Source: Owenia fusiformis (lineage: Eukaryota; Annelida; Polychaeta; Sabellida; Oweniidae). From it: a stretch of DNA of 60,000 bases. Position 1 is the stretch's first letter, and each line of letters begins with the position of its first letter. Positions 1 to 49,130 of the stretch are shown piece after piece. A program made the translations under genes and the position numbers. The notes below the pieces were generated by a model, which saw only the letters and a list, made by a program, of their open reading frames with translations, did no database searches and was not told the DNA's origin. The DNA lies in the NCBI GenBank assembly GCA_903813345.2, contig CAIIXF020000004.1:20124477-20184476 (forward strand), written 5' to 3'.

Positions 1-326
1 TAAAATGTGTGCCCGAGTAAGATATTATCAAAATTGAAATGCATATTCCTTTTCAATTATTATAATCTATTCAAAAAATCATTAAATCTTGAGGTTACCA
101 GACAATCATTTTGTGAAATTCAAATATCTGAGAGAAAACATTTTAAGTGATCTCCCCAGCATAAGTGCAACTGGTTGCCACGCCATGTTGAGAACTAAAA
201 ATGTCACCATGTTGAAAATATATTAGCAATATCTGTAAAAATATGAAATGTTGAGGTATTTTGACAAAATCAGATAAAGGTTACTCATAATTTAAACTAG
301 ATGATGGCAACTCCGAGGAGTACCAA
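1..326. other. Gene-free AT-rich sequence
   Basis: I see no coding exon, RNA gene or clear repeat here. It lies outside the 3' end of the coiled-coil gene and before the first repeat boundary at about 327. Confidence 0.5.
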
Positions 327-433
327 ATCCCAACGAACAAAATATCAATTACCGAATTCCAATCAATTATACTCATTACTTTGGTTAAAATTGAAAAATT
401 TAGATTTTAGAATTGCGAATTCCTGCAAAGCGA

Positions 434-744
434 CCATTTTGAATTTTCTGAGGTACAAATCTGAAAAATAATACCATAATTGTGATCTACTCAAAAATTC
501 CTTCAATTTGAGTATTATATAGCCATACGTTGAAGGGATCGAAAAATTATTGCGAAATCGTACATTAGACGGCCATTTTGAATTTTACGAGGCTCGAATC
601 AGAAAAAAGATACAATATTTGCAATCTACTCTTAATTGCCTTTGATTTGAGTATAATAAAGCTATACTTCAGAAAGATCTACAAATTAGCGAAAATTTCT
701 GTTTTCCTGACCCCCCATACACGGCCCCTGGGGGTCAGGATGAA
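434..744 (+). repeat. Direct repeat, first copy
   Basis: This segment runs from a CCATTTTGAATTTT word to GGGGGTCAGGATGA. It is repeated in the same orientation at 1911-2222 with only scattered substitutions. The two copies flank the 840-1680 tandem array. Confidence 0.75.
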
Positions 745-839
745 CAAGGCACATGACGTGAACGAGATCACACCATCAAATAGGCAGACACTATGAACCA
801 GGAAAACTGTTCTCCTATTATGTTAACAAATTTCAAGAA

Positions 840-1680
840 CAAGAAAACAAGATGGCCGCCCAAAAGTTAATCAGCTCTAGTACTTGATATCTTCTATCAT
901 TTGTGTAAATTTGAAGGAAATCCGATGAGCGCTTTTCCTGAAATGGCGATGACAAGATTTTTCGAAAAACCTTCAAAATGGCCACCAGAAAACAAGATGG
1001 CCGCCCAAAAGTTAATCAGCTCTAGTACTTGATATCCTCTATCATGTGTGTAAATTTGAAGGAAATCCGATGAGCGGATTTTCTGAAATGGCGATGACAA
1101 GATTTTTCGAAAAAATCTTCAAAATGGCTGCCAGAAAACAAGATGGCCGCCCAAAAGTTAATCAGCTCTAGTATATGATCCTCAATCATTTGTGTAAATT
1201 TGAAGGAAATCCGATGAGCGGTTTTCCTGAAATGGTGATGACAAGATTTTTCGAAAAACCTTCAAAATGGCCACCAGAAAACAAAATGGCCACCCAAAGG
1301 TTAATCAGCTCTACTACTTGATATCTTCTATCATTTGTGTAAATTTGAAGGAAATCCGATGAGCGGATTTTCTGAAATGGCGATGACAAGATTTTTCGAA
1401 AAATCTTCAAAATGGCTGCCAGAAAACAAGATGGCCACCCAAAAGTTAATCAGCTCTAGTACTTGATATCCTCTATCATTTGTGTAAATTTGAAGGAAAT
1501 CCTATGAGCGGTTTTCCTGAAATGGCGATGACAAGATTTTTCAAAAAACCTTCAAAATGGCCGCCAGAAAACAAGATGGCCACCCAAAAGTTAATCAGCT
1601 CTAGTACTTCATATGCTCTATCATCTCTGCGAATTTGGAGAAAATCTGATGAGCAGTTTTCCTTAAACGGCGATGACAAA
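840..1680. repeat. Tandem array of about 145-bp units
   Basis: Successive units share AACAAGATGGCC, AGTTAATCAGCTCTAGTA, GAAGGAAATCCGATGAGC and GGCGATGACAAGATTT in fixed order, for about five to six units. Open frames of 60-90 codons here only reflect the repeat. Diverged units of the same family reappear at about 51085-51420. The array ends in a CACGATCACGAC simple run near 1690-1725. Confidence 0.8.
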
Positions 1681-1910
1681 AAGCGGGACGATCACGATCA
1701 CGACCACGATCACGATCACGACCAGTATGACGACTATATCCCACCGATGGTGTGATAAAAACACTGAATATATGTGGAATAGATAGATGTTGCGAATATA
1801 CTACCAAAATTTCAAACAATAATATTAATTACTTTGGTTTAGAATGAAAAATTTATGATTTTTGCGAAAAAGTCCCGCCATTTTTAAAGCGGCGGCCATC
1901 TTGAAGAAAT

Positions 1911-2222
1911 CCATTTTGAATTTTTTGAGGTACAAATCTGAAAAATATTACCATAATTGTGATCTACTCCAAAATTCCTTCAATTTGAGTATTATATAGC
2001 CATACTTTGAAGGGATCGAAAAATTATTGCGAAATCGTACATTAGACGGCCATTTTGAATTTTACGAGGCTCGAATCAGAAAAAAGATACAATATTTGCA
2101 ATCTACTCTTAATTGCCTTTCATTTGAGTATAATAAAGCTATACTTCAGAAAGATCTAAAAATTAGCGAAAATTTCTGTTTTCCTGACCCCCCATACACG
2201 GCCCCTGGGGGTCAGGATGAAA
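1911..2222 (+). repeat. Direct repeat, second copy
   Basis: Second copy of the 434-744 segment in the same orientation, ending in the same GGGGTCAGGATGA word. Sequence just before the first copy and just after this one also belongs to the composite repeat. Confidence 0.75.
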
Positions 2223-2458
2223 AACACGGAATATATGTGAAATACATAGATGTTGCGAATATACTACCAAAATTTCAAACAATAATATTAATTACTTTGG
2301 TTTAGAATGAAAAATTTATGATTTTTGCGAAAAAGTCCCGTCATTTTTAAAGCGGCGGCCATCTTGAAAAAATTTTTTTTGCGTAAAACTGTTTATCAAT
2401 ATACATCTTTCCACCAAATATGAAGAAAATCCGTCAACTAATATTTGAGTTATCTTCC

Positions 2459-2537
2459 GGACGGACAGACGGACGGACGGACGGACGGACGGACGGACGG
2501 ACGGACGGACGGACGGACGGACTGACGGACGGACGGA
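2459..2537. repeat. GGAC tetranucleotide microsatellite
   Basis: About 20 GGAC units with two interruptions, followed by GAGGGCTTCACTATATCC. A related CCGT run is at about 46158-46240. Confidence 0.9.
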
Positions 2538-2604
2538 GGGCTTCACTATATCCCTACCGAACTTCGTTCGTTGGGATAATTATAGCATAATAACATGTAT
2601 CAGG

Positions 2605-5600
2605 CTATTTTCTTAAATTGAGACTTTTTACATTCTCGTGTATTGCCATGGCTTGCTTCTTAGTGTCTATTCTCTGGCCATGGTCACGTAGCACCATGAG
2701 GTAGTCAGAATGGAACTGGCCATCTGTGTAATCAAGAAATCTCTTGTAGTCTTCTTGCAGGTTCTGGAAAGAAGCAAATGGTTATAGTGCTACATGTCAT
2801 CCTACAATTGTTGTTATACAATGGACACATACCATGTTGAATTCCCATAGGAATTTCACATTTACCATTTTACTGGTTTATAATTTTCCTATCTGATTTC
2901 TCAAATTGGTGTATAATAATATTGCCAGAATATACTGTACAGTGTACATATAATGGTACAATAATATTATCAAAGCATCTTAAACATCCATCCCAATCAT
3001 GTGAGACAATATCAATAGGTGAGCCTCAATCTTTCCAATTTTAAGTCTAAATTGGACTTACCTTAAAGTCTCCTTCAATCTTTTGGATATACTGAACATC
3101 TTTGAAATATTTCTGCTGCAGACTTTTGTATCTGAAAACCGAGAGGATCCAAGATTTATACAATGTATTTGTTTACTTCAGAGACATAATTGTGCCTGTT
3201 GGCTTTTGCAGGTGGATTTTAATACTAGATTTTGTTGCTTCGATGTGATTAATCTCTGAGAACATCAGTCATTTTTGGAAGTGTGCATGAATGACCCAGA
3301 TGCGAGTAGGTAGTTATCAGTTTCACCACCAGGTGCTTGATTCGGGTTAATTAACATGGCAGGTATATAAGAAAGTTCCCTTTTTGAATATTATCAGTTA
3401 AAGTGGATCAATTCTCATAAAATCCTTATGTATCCGATAGTTATACAAATAAAAACATGTCCAGTAAAAGAAATATCTGCCCAATACAAGAAAAGTAATT
3501 TCACTTTTTTGTGATTTTGTAACATTTTGAAATTCAGTCATAATTAAGAGAACTTGAATATGACACTTACTACTGATTGAGCATGTCAATTTCAGCTCTG
3601 TGTTGTTTTTCTAATATGATACTTACTTCTGATTGAGCATGTCAATTTCAGTTCTGTTTTTTTTCTAATATGACACTTACTTCTGATTGAGCATGTCAAT
3701 TTCAGTTCTGTGTTGTTTTTCTAATATGATACTTACTTCTGATTGAGCATGTCAAATTCAGTTCTATGTAGTTTTTCTAATATGACACTTACTTCTGATT
3801 GAGCATGTCAATTTCAGTTCTGTGTTGTTTTTTTAATATGACACTTACTTCCAATTGAGCATGTCAATTTCAGTTCTGTGTTGTTTTCTGATATGATACT
3901 TACTTCCAATTGAGCATGTCAATTTCAGTTCTGTGTTGTTTTTATGACACTTACTTCCAATTGAGCATGTCAATTTCAGTTCTGTGTTGTTTTTCTAATA
4001 TGATACTTACTTCTGATTGAGCATGTCAATTTCAGTTCTGTGTTTTTTTCTAATATGACACTTACTTCTGATTGAGCATGTCAATTTCAGTTCTGTGTTG
4101 TTTTTATGACACTTACTTCTGATTGAGCATGTCAATTTCAGTTCTGTGTGGTTTTTTTAATATGACACTTACTTCCAATTGAGCATGTCAATTTCAGTTC
4201 TGTATTGTTTTTCTGATATGACACTTACTTCTGATTGAGCATGTCAATTTCAGTTCTGTGTTGTTTTCTGATATGATACTTACTTCTGATTGAGCATGTC
4301 AATTTCAGTTCTGTGTTGTTTTCTGATATGATACTTACTTCTGATTGAGCATGTCAATTTCAGTTCTGTGTTGTTTTTCTAATATGACACTTACTTCTGA
4401 TTGAGCATGTCAATTTCAGTTCTGTGTTGTTTTCTAATATGACACTTACTTCTGATTGAGCATGTCAATTTCAGTTCTGTGTTGTTTTCTGATATGACAC
4501 TTACTTCTGATTGAGCATGTCAATTTCAGCTCTGTGTTGTTTCTCTAATATGACACTTCCTTCTGATTGAGCATGTCAATTTCAGTTCTGTGTTGTTTTT
4601 TTAATATGACACTTACTTCTGAATGAGCATGTCAATTTCAGTTCTGTGTTGTTTTTTTAATATGACACTTACTTCTGATTGAGCATGTCAATTTCAGTTC
4701 TGTGTTGTTTTTTTAATATGACACTTACTTCTGATTGAGCATATCAATTTCAGTTCTGTGTTGTTTTTTTAATATGACACTTACTTCTGATTGAGCATGT
4801 CAATTTCAGTTCTGTGTTGTTTCTCTAATATGACACTTACTTCTGATTGAGCATGTCAATTTCAGTTCTGTGTTGTTTCTCTAATATGACACTTACTTCT
4901 GATTGAGCATGTCAATTTCAGTTCTGTGTTGTTTTCTGATATGATACTTACTTCCAATTGAGCATGTCAATTTCAGTTCTGTGTTTTTTTTTAATATGAC
5001 ACTTACTTCTGATTGAGCATGTCAATTTCAGTTCTGTGTTGTTTTTCTAATTTGGCACGTTCATCTGCAGCTATTCTATCACATTCTCGTTTGGTGCGTT
5101 CTATTGCCTCCCTTTGACGATCTTGGAAATTATCCTGTAACAATCATTAATTGGCTTTATGATTGACCTGTGCCTGACAATACATAAGATATGTCTTTAC
5201 TTGTGATAGATGTATGAGCTTGTATTTAAAAATGTTATATTGAACATTTTTTAGAAGGAGCACATAAAAGTTTTGGATTTTATTTAAATACTAATTTTAG
5301 ATTGCTCAATTAAATTATACGAGCATCTAATTAACTGCTAATATCAGATATATCACATGCTATCATATCAATGTTTTAAAAATGACACTGGGGTAATGGG
5401 ACATTTATCTACTAATCTATATAGGGACGGAGGAAGTTTAAAAAATGAGAGTACACCAAAATAACCATTTGATTAAACATACAGATTACAACAAATACAC
5501 AAACAGTGACAAATAAAACTTTAAATTCTTAAATCATATTCCTCGTACAGATTGCATGATGCACACAGGGTAATGTAAGTAATGGACAGTAGGAGATAAG

Positions 5601-8600
5601 AGAAGTTGCCAAAAGAGAATCCACATTATAACAAGAAATCAATTTGCTTAACCTCTTGTAGTTAAAGTTACAAATAGAGCTCATAATTCAAAAGTACATA
5701 TAAATGATCTACTTTATGTTTTGTAAACAAATAAAATTATGTAATTTATTTTTTAAAATACGACAATAATTTCAACGATCATTAAGAATCAATTTGCATA
5801 CAGTAGAACCTGTGTAAGTAAAACACATTTGAATTGAGTTCCATTTGGTAGGTTCATTTTGCATCAGGTAATGAGGAACCAGACTTAAAAGTGTTCCACT
5901 TAAGAAGATGTTCTAAGGTGTTTCACTCTACAGGTTTTGCTGTATTATAAAGTACAGACAAATACTTAATCTACAGATTCCAATCTTTGTAAAGCATTTA
6001 AGCTTAATGTCAAATATTAATTATTCATATATAGTATATGGTAGGTAATAAGAAAATTGTCATGGTGGACTGGGGATAATGTTGAGATTCAAAATGTAAT
6101 GTATTTTATTGTTTTATCTATCACCCTATGCAGACAGAGCCTGTGGGGAATATTGGGTGCGGCGCAAATGAGCGGAGGGTGCGGAGCTAACGGTCATTTT
6201 TGAATTTAAAATTGGGATATTTCTGAAACTAAGCCGTTTTGGGACTTCAAATATACCAAGATATGTGTATTTGACACCAAATATCAATAAAATTGTGAAA
6301 ATAGTAGTGCAATTCATTTTATATCGACGCAGTATGCCTTAAACATTTCCCAGACCTATATATTTTGAGACTATCATTTTAATACTGCGTCCCCAGCATT
6401 CATAAAAAATGGTGTTCAAGATACACTACCCATGCAAATTATTTTTGCATCTTGGAAGCCAGGCAGTATCTGTGTGATTTTATAAAAATTCGGAAATGTT
6501 CTTCAGATATGAGCCCCCTCTAAATATTGGGTGCGGAGCTACGTTTATGGAGCTGCTCCGCACCCAATATTTAGAGGGGGCTCATATCTGAAAAAATTTC
6601 CGAATTTTTATAAAATCACACAGATACTGCCTGGCTTCCAAGATGCAAAAATAATTTGTATAGATAGTGCACCTTGAACACCATTTTTTATGAATGCTGG
6701 GGACTCAGTATTAAAAGGATAATTTCAAAATATATAGGTCTGGGAAAGGTTTAAGGCACACTGCGTCGCTATAGAATGAATTGCGCTACTATTTTCACAA
6801 TTGTATTGATATTTGGTGTCAAATACACATATCTTGGTATATTTGAAGTCCCAAAACGGTTTAGTTTCAGAAATATCCCAAATTTAAATTCAAAAATAAC
6901 CGTTAGCTCCGCACCCTCCGCTCATTTGCTCCGCACCCAATATTTCCCACAGGCTCTGTCTGCATAGGGTGTCTATTTTTTATTTCCTTGATGAAATGAC
7001 AATAATGCTTAGTGCAAATGAATTACAATGGACAGTTTTTGGACACCCTAATTGGATATGATATAAGAAATAAAAACACTTTAAATGTGTATAAAAATGC
7101 TAGCAAACTCGTTGCTTCATCAAAGTTTAAGAGTGTAACATGTAGATCTGCATATAGGACCATTAGCCACCATAACAAGTCTCTCATAGACCAACTGAAA
7201 TACATGTAGTACATACATAAAAATATTAAATGTTTTATAATTCAAATTCTCTACTTACTTTGCCATCCTTAATTGTGTGATATTGTTAGATAAATTAAGA
7301 ATTTAAAAGGAATAGTTCTCATAGAAAATGTAAGGAGTGAGCTCAAATCCTCAATGTGCATCAAATAATGTCAACATGTTTGGATAGGAGAACATGTGTA
7401 CAAATATTCAACATGAGCTTTATCCTATATTGCAAATAATGTTTGACAATACATGATAAGAATCAATCAATTTACTTTCTACAATGTTGTCCATCAAAAT
7501 GAGATGAATTCTATAGATACTTTAGAATTAAATTAAAATTTGAATTTGAATATGTCCCATGAAATCTATTTCTAAGGGCTGATATGAAAAAGTCAGTCCA
7601 TCCAAGTGGGTTTGATCCCCACTGACTTTTTCACATCAGCCCTTAGCACAGGATTTATTTCTGTGTTTTCATTAATTAGTATATAAAAAGAGATAGCAAT
7701 AGCAGAACATTGCAGAAAATTATGAGCAAGATGATCATTGTTGTATTGAGCTGACCCCTAAGTGAATACAAGTCAAATGTGTGGCCTTGGCCCCATCCTC
7801 GCCTATTTATGATAACATGCTCCAGGCCCGTAGCCAGGGGGGGTTAGCAGGGTTCGGGCGAACCCCCCCCCCTGGCCAAAAATTCTTTCAAAATCATGCA
7901 GTTTTTGACCATTTTGAGCTCTTCTCTAGTGATTTTAGCCTAATTTGGGCCAAAATTGTCAAATGTGAACCCCCCCTGGAAATTTTTGAAAATTGAACCC
8001 CCCCTTGGCAAATCCTGGCTACGGGCCTGTGCTCAAACTATCTTTAAATACACCCATGTTAATGTTTTGAATACATGCTTCTGGCCTCAGCAAACTTAAG
8101 TTTGAAGTAAAAATGTGTCATGCAGTGTCAAACAACATGTGCATGCAGTGTTCTTTTTAAGATATCAAAATAGATAGATGAAGATGGAAGGAAACTATGA
8201 AATGGTTACACTGAAGATGCATGGTATTCCTTAACATACATTATTACTTCTTGTGATACATTTAAATGCATAATTACCCTTACCATGCATGGTTTTCTAT
8301 AAGATGCAGTATATATCTAGCATGCAATTGTTCTAATTTACTACATGTGTATATTATAGCCAGATACCAGTAGCTGACTAGTTCAGGTGTATTTAAATGT
8401 ATAATTTTAATGTGTGAATACTTACCCTGGCTTGGCCTAATGCTTCTGCTATTGCTGTCTCTTTTTCAAATGCAAATTCATTACGCATTTTGCGAGACAA
8501 ATTTTCACATGCTTCTGTAACTGCTAACTGTTTGATTCTCTGACATTCCTCCCATTGTTTCCTCATTGACATTTCTTTGTCATGCTGGAGTAGTTTGGTT

Positions 8601-11600
8601 CTTTCTTTAAGTTTTTCTTCTTCTAAAGCATCCCTTTGTTTTGCCAGTCTATCAGCCATTGTCTCATAATACTGTAAAGCAAAGAGCATGTGTCTTATTT
8701 TATACGGTATCTGGGGATTCAAGTTTCTGTTTTCATGTAAGTCCTTAACAAGTTTAAGTCAAATACAAAAAATACAGTAACAAGAGAAGTTAAGCATCAT
8801 GCAAACAAAAAGTATTGATTAATGTTAAAATACAGTAAAACCTGTATACAGGGTGTCAAATAAGTCCTGTCCCCCCTGCTACAGCTAAAACCTTAATAGA
8901 TGGTACCTAGTGTGATATACCATTGGAAAGATCATCCAAAGTTATGTTAACTCATCAACTCTCAAGTATTTTGGATGAAATTTACCTATATTTTCATGAT
9001 GTCCTTTATATTTAGCGTACCCTCGTTTAAGCAGCTTTTTGCATCAAAATTAAAAGGATATGACCTCAGAAATACGTCAAAAAGTTAACCTTTTTCGCAT
9101 TCTACTTGTTACAAAATGGTTTTCACCACTTTCCTTGAACCTCTATTTTCTACACATCCAACCCAACCCAGAGATTGGTTAAATTCATTGCCATTTAATA
9201 CATATGTAGTTATCTTCAGGTCCTTTAACTTTTCTTATACCGATTCTTAAAATCACGCAAAACACACCAAATTGGCATGTTTCTGGGCCTATGGTCACCT
9301 CAATTGATACAATGTAACAATTTGTGAGATTGATTGACATGTGTATAATATATGCTAATCAACGTAACTTTCGAAGACCTTTCCAATGATGTATCACACT
9401 TGGTACCATATATCTTGGTTTTGGCTGTAGAGGGGGGGACGGGACTTATTTGACACCCTGTATAGTGAACATTTTTTTGCCGAAGAAAAATGTTCACTAT
9501 TGGTAGGTGTTCACTACAGCAAGGATTTGATTTCGCAGCATTTTGCCATGTTATATTTAAGAGACCAGTTATTAAACGAGCCTAAATAATAGAGGAGGGA
9601 ATAACTGATTTAATTTGTATTTTATACCTATGATAACCCATGACACTTGCAACAAATTTTTGTTTTTTTGTTGTGTTATACAAACTTACTTATTTTAGAC
9701 TGCCTGAATGGTTCATCCTTTTATTGTCAAATTTTAATCTCTTCATAATTCTTTAAATAGTGGAATTCTTAACACATTTGAGTCAATTAAAGGACTTGAT
9801 TGAATTAATTAAACTACAAGATGGAGTCAGTTAAGAATGATCTTATAATTTTAACCTTATCTGGTTTTTAAAATGATGGAGATGAGAAAAAGATTTAGTT
9901 GGGACTTAGCAGATAGAGATAGAGGTAATAATAGTTAACCAGATTATCTCCAATTAAAGCAATCAATGCTTCTAGACACTGCTAAACACATATCCTGCCT
10001 TACAAAAACAAAGCTTACTAAGAATTATAATTAGTCACACCTGATACAAGAGATCAAAATCTCAAATTGACCTTTTAATAATTATTTTTTACAGGTAATA
10101 TAAACATTAACTGCTTAACTCTGATAAGGCAGTTGCAGAAAATCAGCAAGAAATCTTATGCATCAGATTCAATGTTCACTAGAGACAGGATAATTCAATT
10201 AAATTTGCCAAGATTTAATGTTCACTGTTCACAGTAGGTAGGTGTTCACTATAGGATTGTACTTTAACATGGGAGTCAATAGGGGAAAAAGTTTTTGCCG
10301 AAAGAAATGTTCACTGTTGAAAGGTGTTCACTAGAGAGATGTGTTCACTAACACAGGTTTTACTGTATCAAGTACATACATGCTTTTGCTTATCCAATGC
10401 TCGCCTCTTTTCATCATTCATGTTATGTCTCATTCTGCGTAAAGCTGCATGCATTTCCCTTGCAGCCCTTTCTTCTGCTTCTTGTACAGCTAAGTTGACA
10501 GCACATTGTAAACGAGACTGTTGTGTGTCTGTCACATGTTTCTCAACATCATTGCCAATATCTAGAATATATACATTTTTAAGTAGACTATATCTAGTCT
10601 CTATGTTCACATTTTAAAAAATTTCAAGGGGTTCACTTTTGACAAATTTGGCTAAATGACTAAAATCACTTGAAAAGTGTTCAGTATGGTGAAAACTGCA
10701 TAATTTTGCCCTTCCTGACTATGGGCGTACGTACTATGTATCCAACGGAATCTCATTTAGTCTGAATTTGCAGAGATTCAGTCTGACCTGCAGACGGAGA
10801 ATAGTCTTGCTATGGGTTGCCTAAAAAGTAAAGTCAGTGAACAGCTAGATCTTACTCGAGTCTCTAGCTTACAGCTAGACGAAACTTCATTGATTTCGTA
10901 TGTAATGTGCTACACGCACCTACACGCACCTAGAACTCATTTTTAATAAATTTTATAAATATTTTTAAGAATATTAATAATATTTAGGATGAAGCGTTGC
11001 TTGTCTGGATTTAGATATTTCAAAATTTCATTTCGGAGTTTGACAAATGGTGAAATTTTCTCGCTGTAGCTAAAAATGGCTTCCGGTTCTGGACGTGAAT
11101 AACATTTGAAATTATTCTCGCTTAAAGAAATCAAATATAACAATAGATTCAGACGGGGATGTGAGCTGATGTTCTTCAAATCTATACATAAAGGTATATT
11201 TCATATTATTATGCCATATTTACTGTGCGTTTGACACAATGATTTACAATATTTATAATACTAAGGCAGCTCAATCTTCCTCCTCAAAGCCGGAATATAG
11301 AGAAGGCTTTGGACCGAAGTAAGCTAGATCTATCAGTTTTTGAAAAGTAAAGGCATTTGACATGTAAAAAGTAGTCAAGGGATTTGGTAAAGCCTCTAGA
11401 TTTCTGACAGAGTTCACCTGGTCCTAAAAAATCAGTGACGTGTGTCAACGTTGAAATTTCAAGTTTAGTCAAATTTGAAAATTTTTATTTCATTCTTTCT
11501 AGGCTAGGCTAGAGTCTAAATAAAAAACTCACCAATGATATGACCATGTCGAGCCCTCTGAGTAGTGAGTGTAGTTTTGTTTAGAGCTCTCTCTAATAAT

Positions 11601-11641
11601 TCTAAAGGATCTTTTGTCTTCCTAAGCACCACTGTCGACAT
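2605..11641 (-). CDS. Coiled-coil protein, six exons, possible C6orf163 relative
   Basis: Exons in transcript order are 11641-11533, 10561-10380, 8671-8426, 5134-5007, 3131-3062 and 2763-2605. All introns are GT-AG, all phases agree, and the stop is TAG. The protein is about 297 aa and is rich in Lys, Glu, Arg and Gln. It is almost entirely charged helix of coiled-coil type, with no signal peptide or membrane segment. Recognisable parts are an HIIDIGNDVEK segment near residue 33, a long charged region encoded by exon 3, and a C-terminal QEDYKRFLDYTDGQF segment. From memory of the family, the DIG segment, the length (about 300-330 aa) and the C-terminal layout resemble vertebrate C6orf163, a poorly studied coiled-coil protein. 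This is a suggestion, not a firm assignment. Start choice: the ATG at 11641-11639 is the first in the frame that splices cleanly. It diverges from TPP2. Intron 4 contains a large donor-site array. Confidence 0.75.
3560..5052 (-). repeat. Tandem array of exon-4 end plus 5' splice site (about 27 copies)
   Basis: Units of about 49-59 bp repeat the last ~40 bases of exon 4 of the coiled-coil gene, including codons for HRTEIDMLNQ, and the donor GTAAGT (ACTTAC on +). The exon-proximal copy at 5007 joins the full exon and is the authentic donor. The others lie in the intron. Nearly all keep GTAAGT; one near 4556 has lost it. Reading through the first donor gives AAG TAA, an immediate stop. Unit variants (TTCTGATTG versus TTCCAATTG; poly-T length) show independent drift, so this is unlikely to be a simple assembly stutter. 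Confidence 0.93.
5799..5944. mobile_element. Short pogo-like MITE
   Basis: The left end TACAGTAGAACCTGT is mirrored by ACAGGTTTTGCTGTA at the right. This gives a 146-bp inverted-repeat element with TA at both edges. The ends match the two larger elements at 8831-10367 and 25301-26238. The interior has no coding capacity. It sits in intron 3 of the coiled-coil gene. Confidence 0.65.
6122..6971. mobile_element. 850-bp fold-back (palindromic) element
   Basis: Two arms of about 420 bp are reverse complements and meet near 6545. The outer ends are CACCCTATGCAGACAGAG and its complement. A five-base TCTAT flanks both sides (6117-6121 and 6972-6976), which supports insertion with target-site duplication. 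Each arm has a 63-codon open frame, but with no recognisable domain I treat it as incidental. A single arm recurs at 55936-56296, and the right arm here is closer to that copy than to its own partner. Confidence 0.85.
7573..7645. repeat. Hairpin with 25-bp stem
   Basis: TAAGGGCTGATATGAAAAAG pairs with its near-perfect complement ending at 7645. The loop contains GTGGGTTTGATCCCCAC, which resembles a tRNA T-arm (B box). It may be a fold-back MITE or a tRNA-derived SINE scrap. There is no complete tRNA cloverleaf. Confidence 0.6.
7823..8029. mobile_element. 207-bp MITE with CAGGCCCGTAGCCAGG ends
   Basis: CAGGCCCGTAGCCAGG at the left is mirrored by CCTGGCTACGGGCCTG at the right. The TGCTC pentamer occurs on both sides (7818-7822 and 8030-8034), a clear target duplication. 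The interior is rich in C runs and non-coding. A shorter relative lies at 21586-21654. Confidence 0.85.
8831..10367. mobile_element. Pogo-like element interrupted by a nested MITE
   Basis: The ends TACAGTAAAACCTGT and ACAGGTTTTACTGTA face each other about 1.5 kb apart with TA at the edges. The subterminal sequence repeats a GTTCACTA word on both sides. The right end stops about 13 bases from the donor of exon 2 of the coiled-coil gene. No transposase is visible. The superfamily (Tc1/mariner, pogo-like) is inferred from the CAGTAAAACCT start and the TA target. Confidence 0.65.
8847..9464. mobile_element. Nested mariner-like MITE with ~100-bp inverted repeats
   Basis: The left end TACAGGGTGTCAAATAAGTC is matched by GACTTATTTGACACCCTGTA-type sequence at the right, and similarity continues inward for about 100 bp. 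The flanking TATA on both sides is compatible with a TA target duplication. It lies inside the 8831-10367 repeat, so it inserted later. No coding capacity is seen. Confidence 0.8.
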
Positions 11642-11933
11642 CTTGTAACCCTTTTATAAACTGTAATTCAGAACATTTTCAGAATTTATTCAGAGCACCT
11701 GCAAACCGGATGTTGTCATGTTGCTGTAGTGAATAAGGGGAAACGTCGCCAAAAACTTTTAGACTTTTAAGCAAAATTAGTGAATACGTTCATAAAAACT
11801 AATGTAAACATATTTCTTTTCTATTATCTTTTCTTTCATGTTCTATTTTCAGACTTCTACTACTGTATGAATGAGGTATTTAGTTTTACATCACCAGACT
11901 TTGACCGCCACAAGCCTCGTTTTGAAAGTAAAC
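11642..11933. promoter_or_regulatory. Probable bidirectional promoter between the coiled-coil gene and TPP2
   Basis: The two start codons point away from each other and are 292 bp apart, so both 5' UTRs and the core promoters must lie here unless distant leader exons exist. No TATA box is convincing. A TTCTATTTTCAG tract at 11841-11852 could be a splice acceptor for an upstream TPP2 leader exon, or a pyrimidine-rich start region. Confidence 0.6.

Positions 11934-49130
<37,197 letters not shown>

Larger units (their letters stand above)
327..2577. repeat. Composite repeat with short inverted ends (ATCCCAACGAAC)
   Basis: The left edge reads ATCCCAACGAAC (327-338) and the right edge is its reverse complement, GTTCGTTGGGAT (2566-2577). 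Between them lie a duplicated 310-bp segment, a tandem array and a GGAC microsatellite, none of them coding. The same ATCCCAACGAA word recurs at about 17816 in TPP2 intron 3. I infer a non-autonomous element or nested repeats. The short ends could be chance, so the boundaries are tentative. Confidence 0.45.

Noticed and set aside
2316-2546. Ser-Val-Arg-Pro repeat protein
   Set aside because: It is a translation of the GGAC microsatellite.
6126-6317. 63-codon frames in the fold-back element (also at 6776 and 55940)
   Set aside because: They are conserved only because the element copies are similar. No domain, start context or wider family is apparent.
11871-11933. Upstream in-frame start of TPP2 adding 21 residues
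   Set aside because: The extension has no counterpart in the family, and the ATG at 11934 aligns with the known N-terminus. A minor longer form is not excluded.
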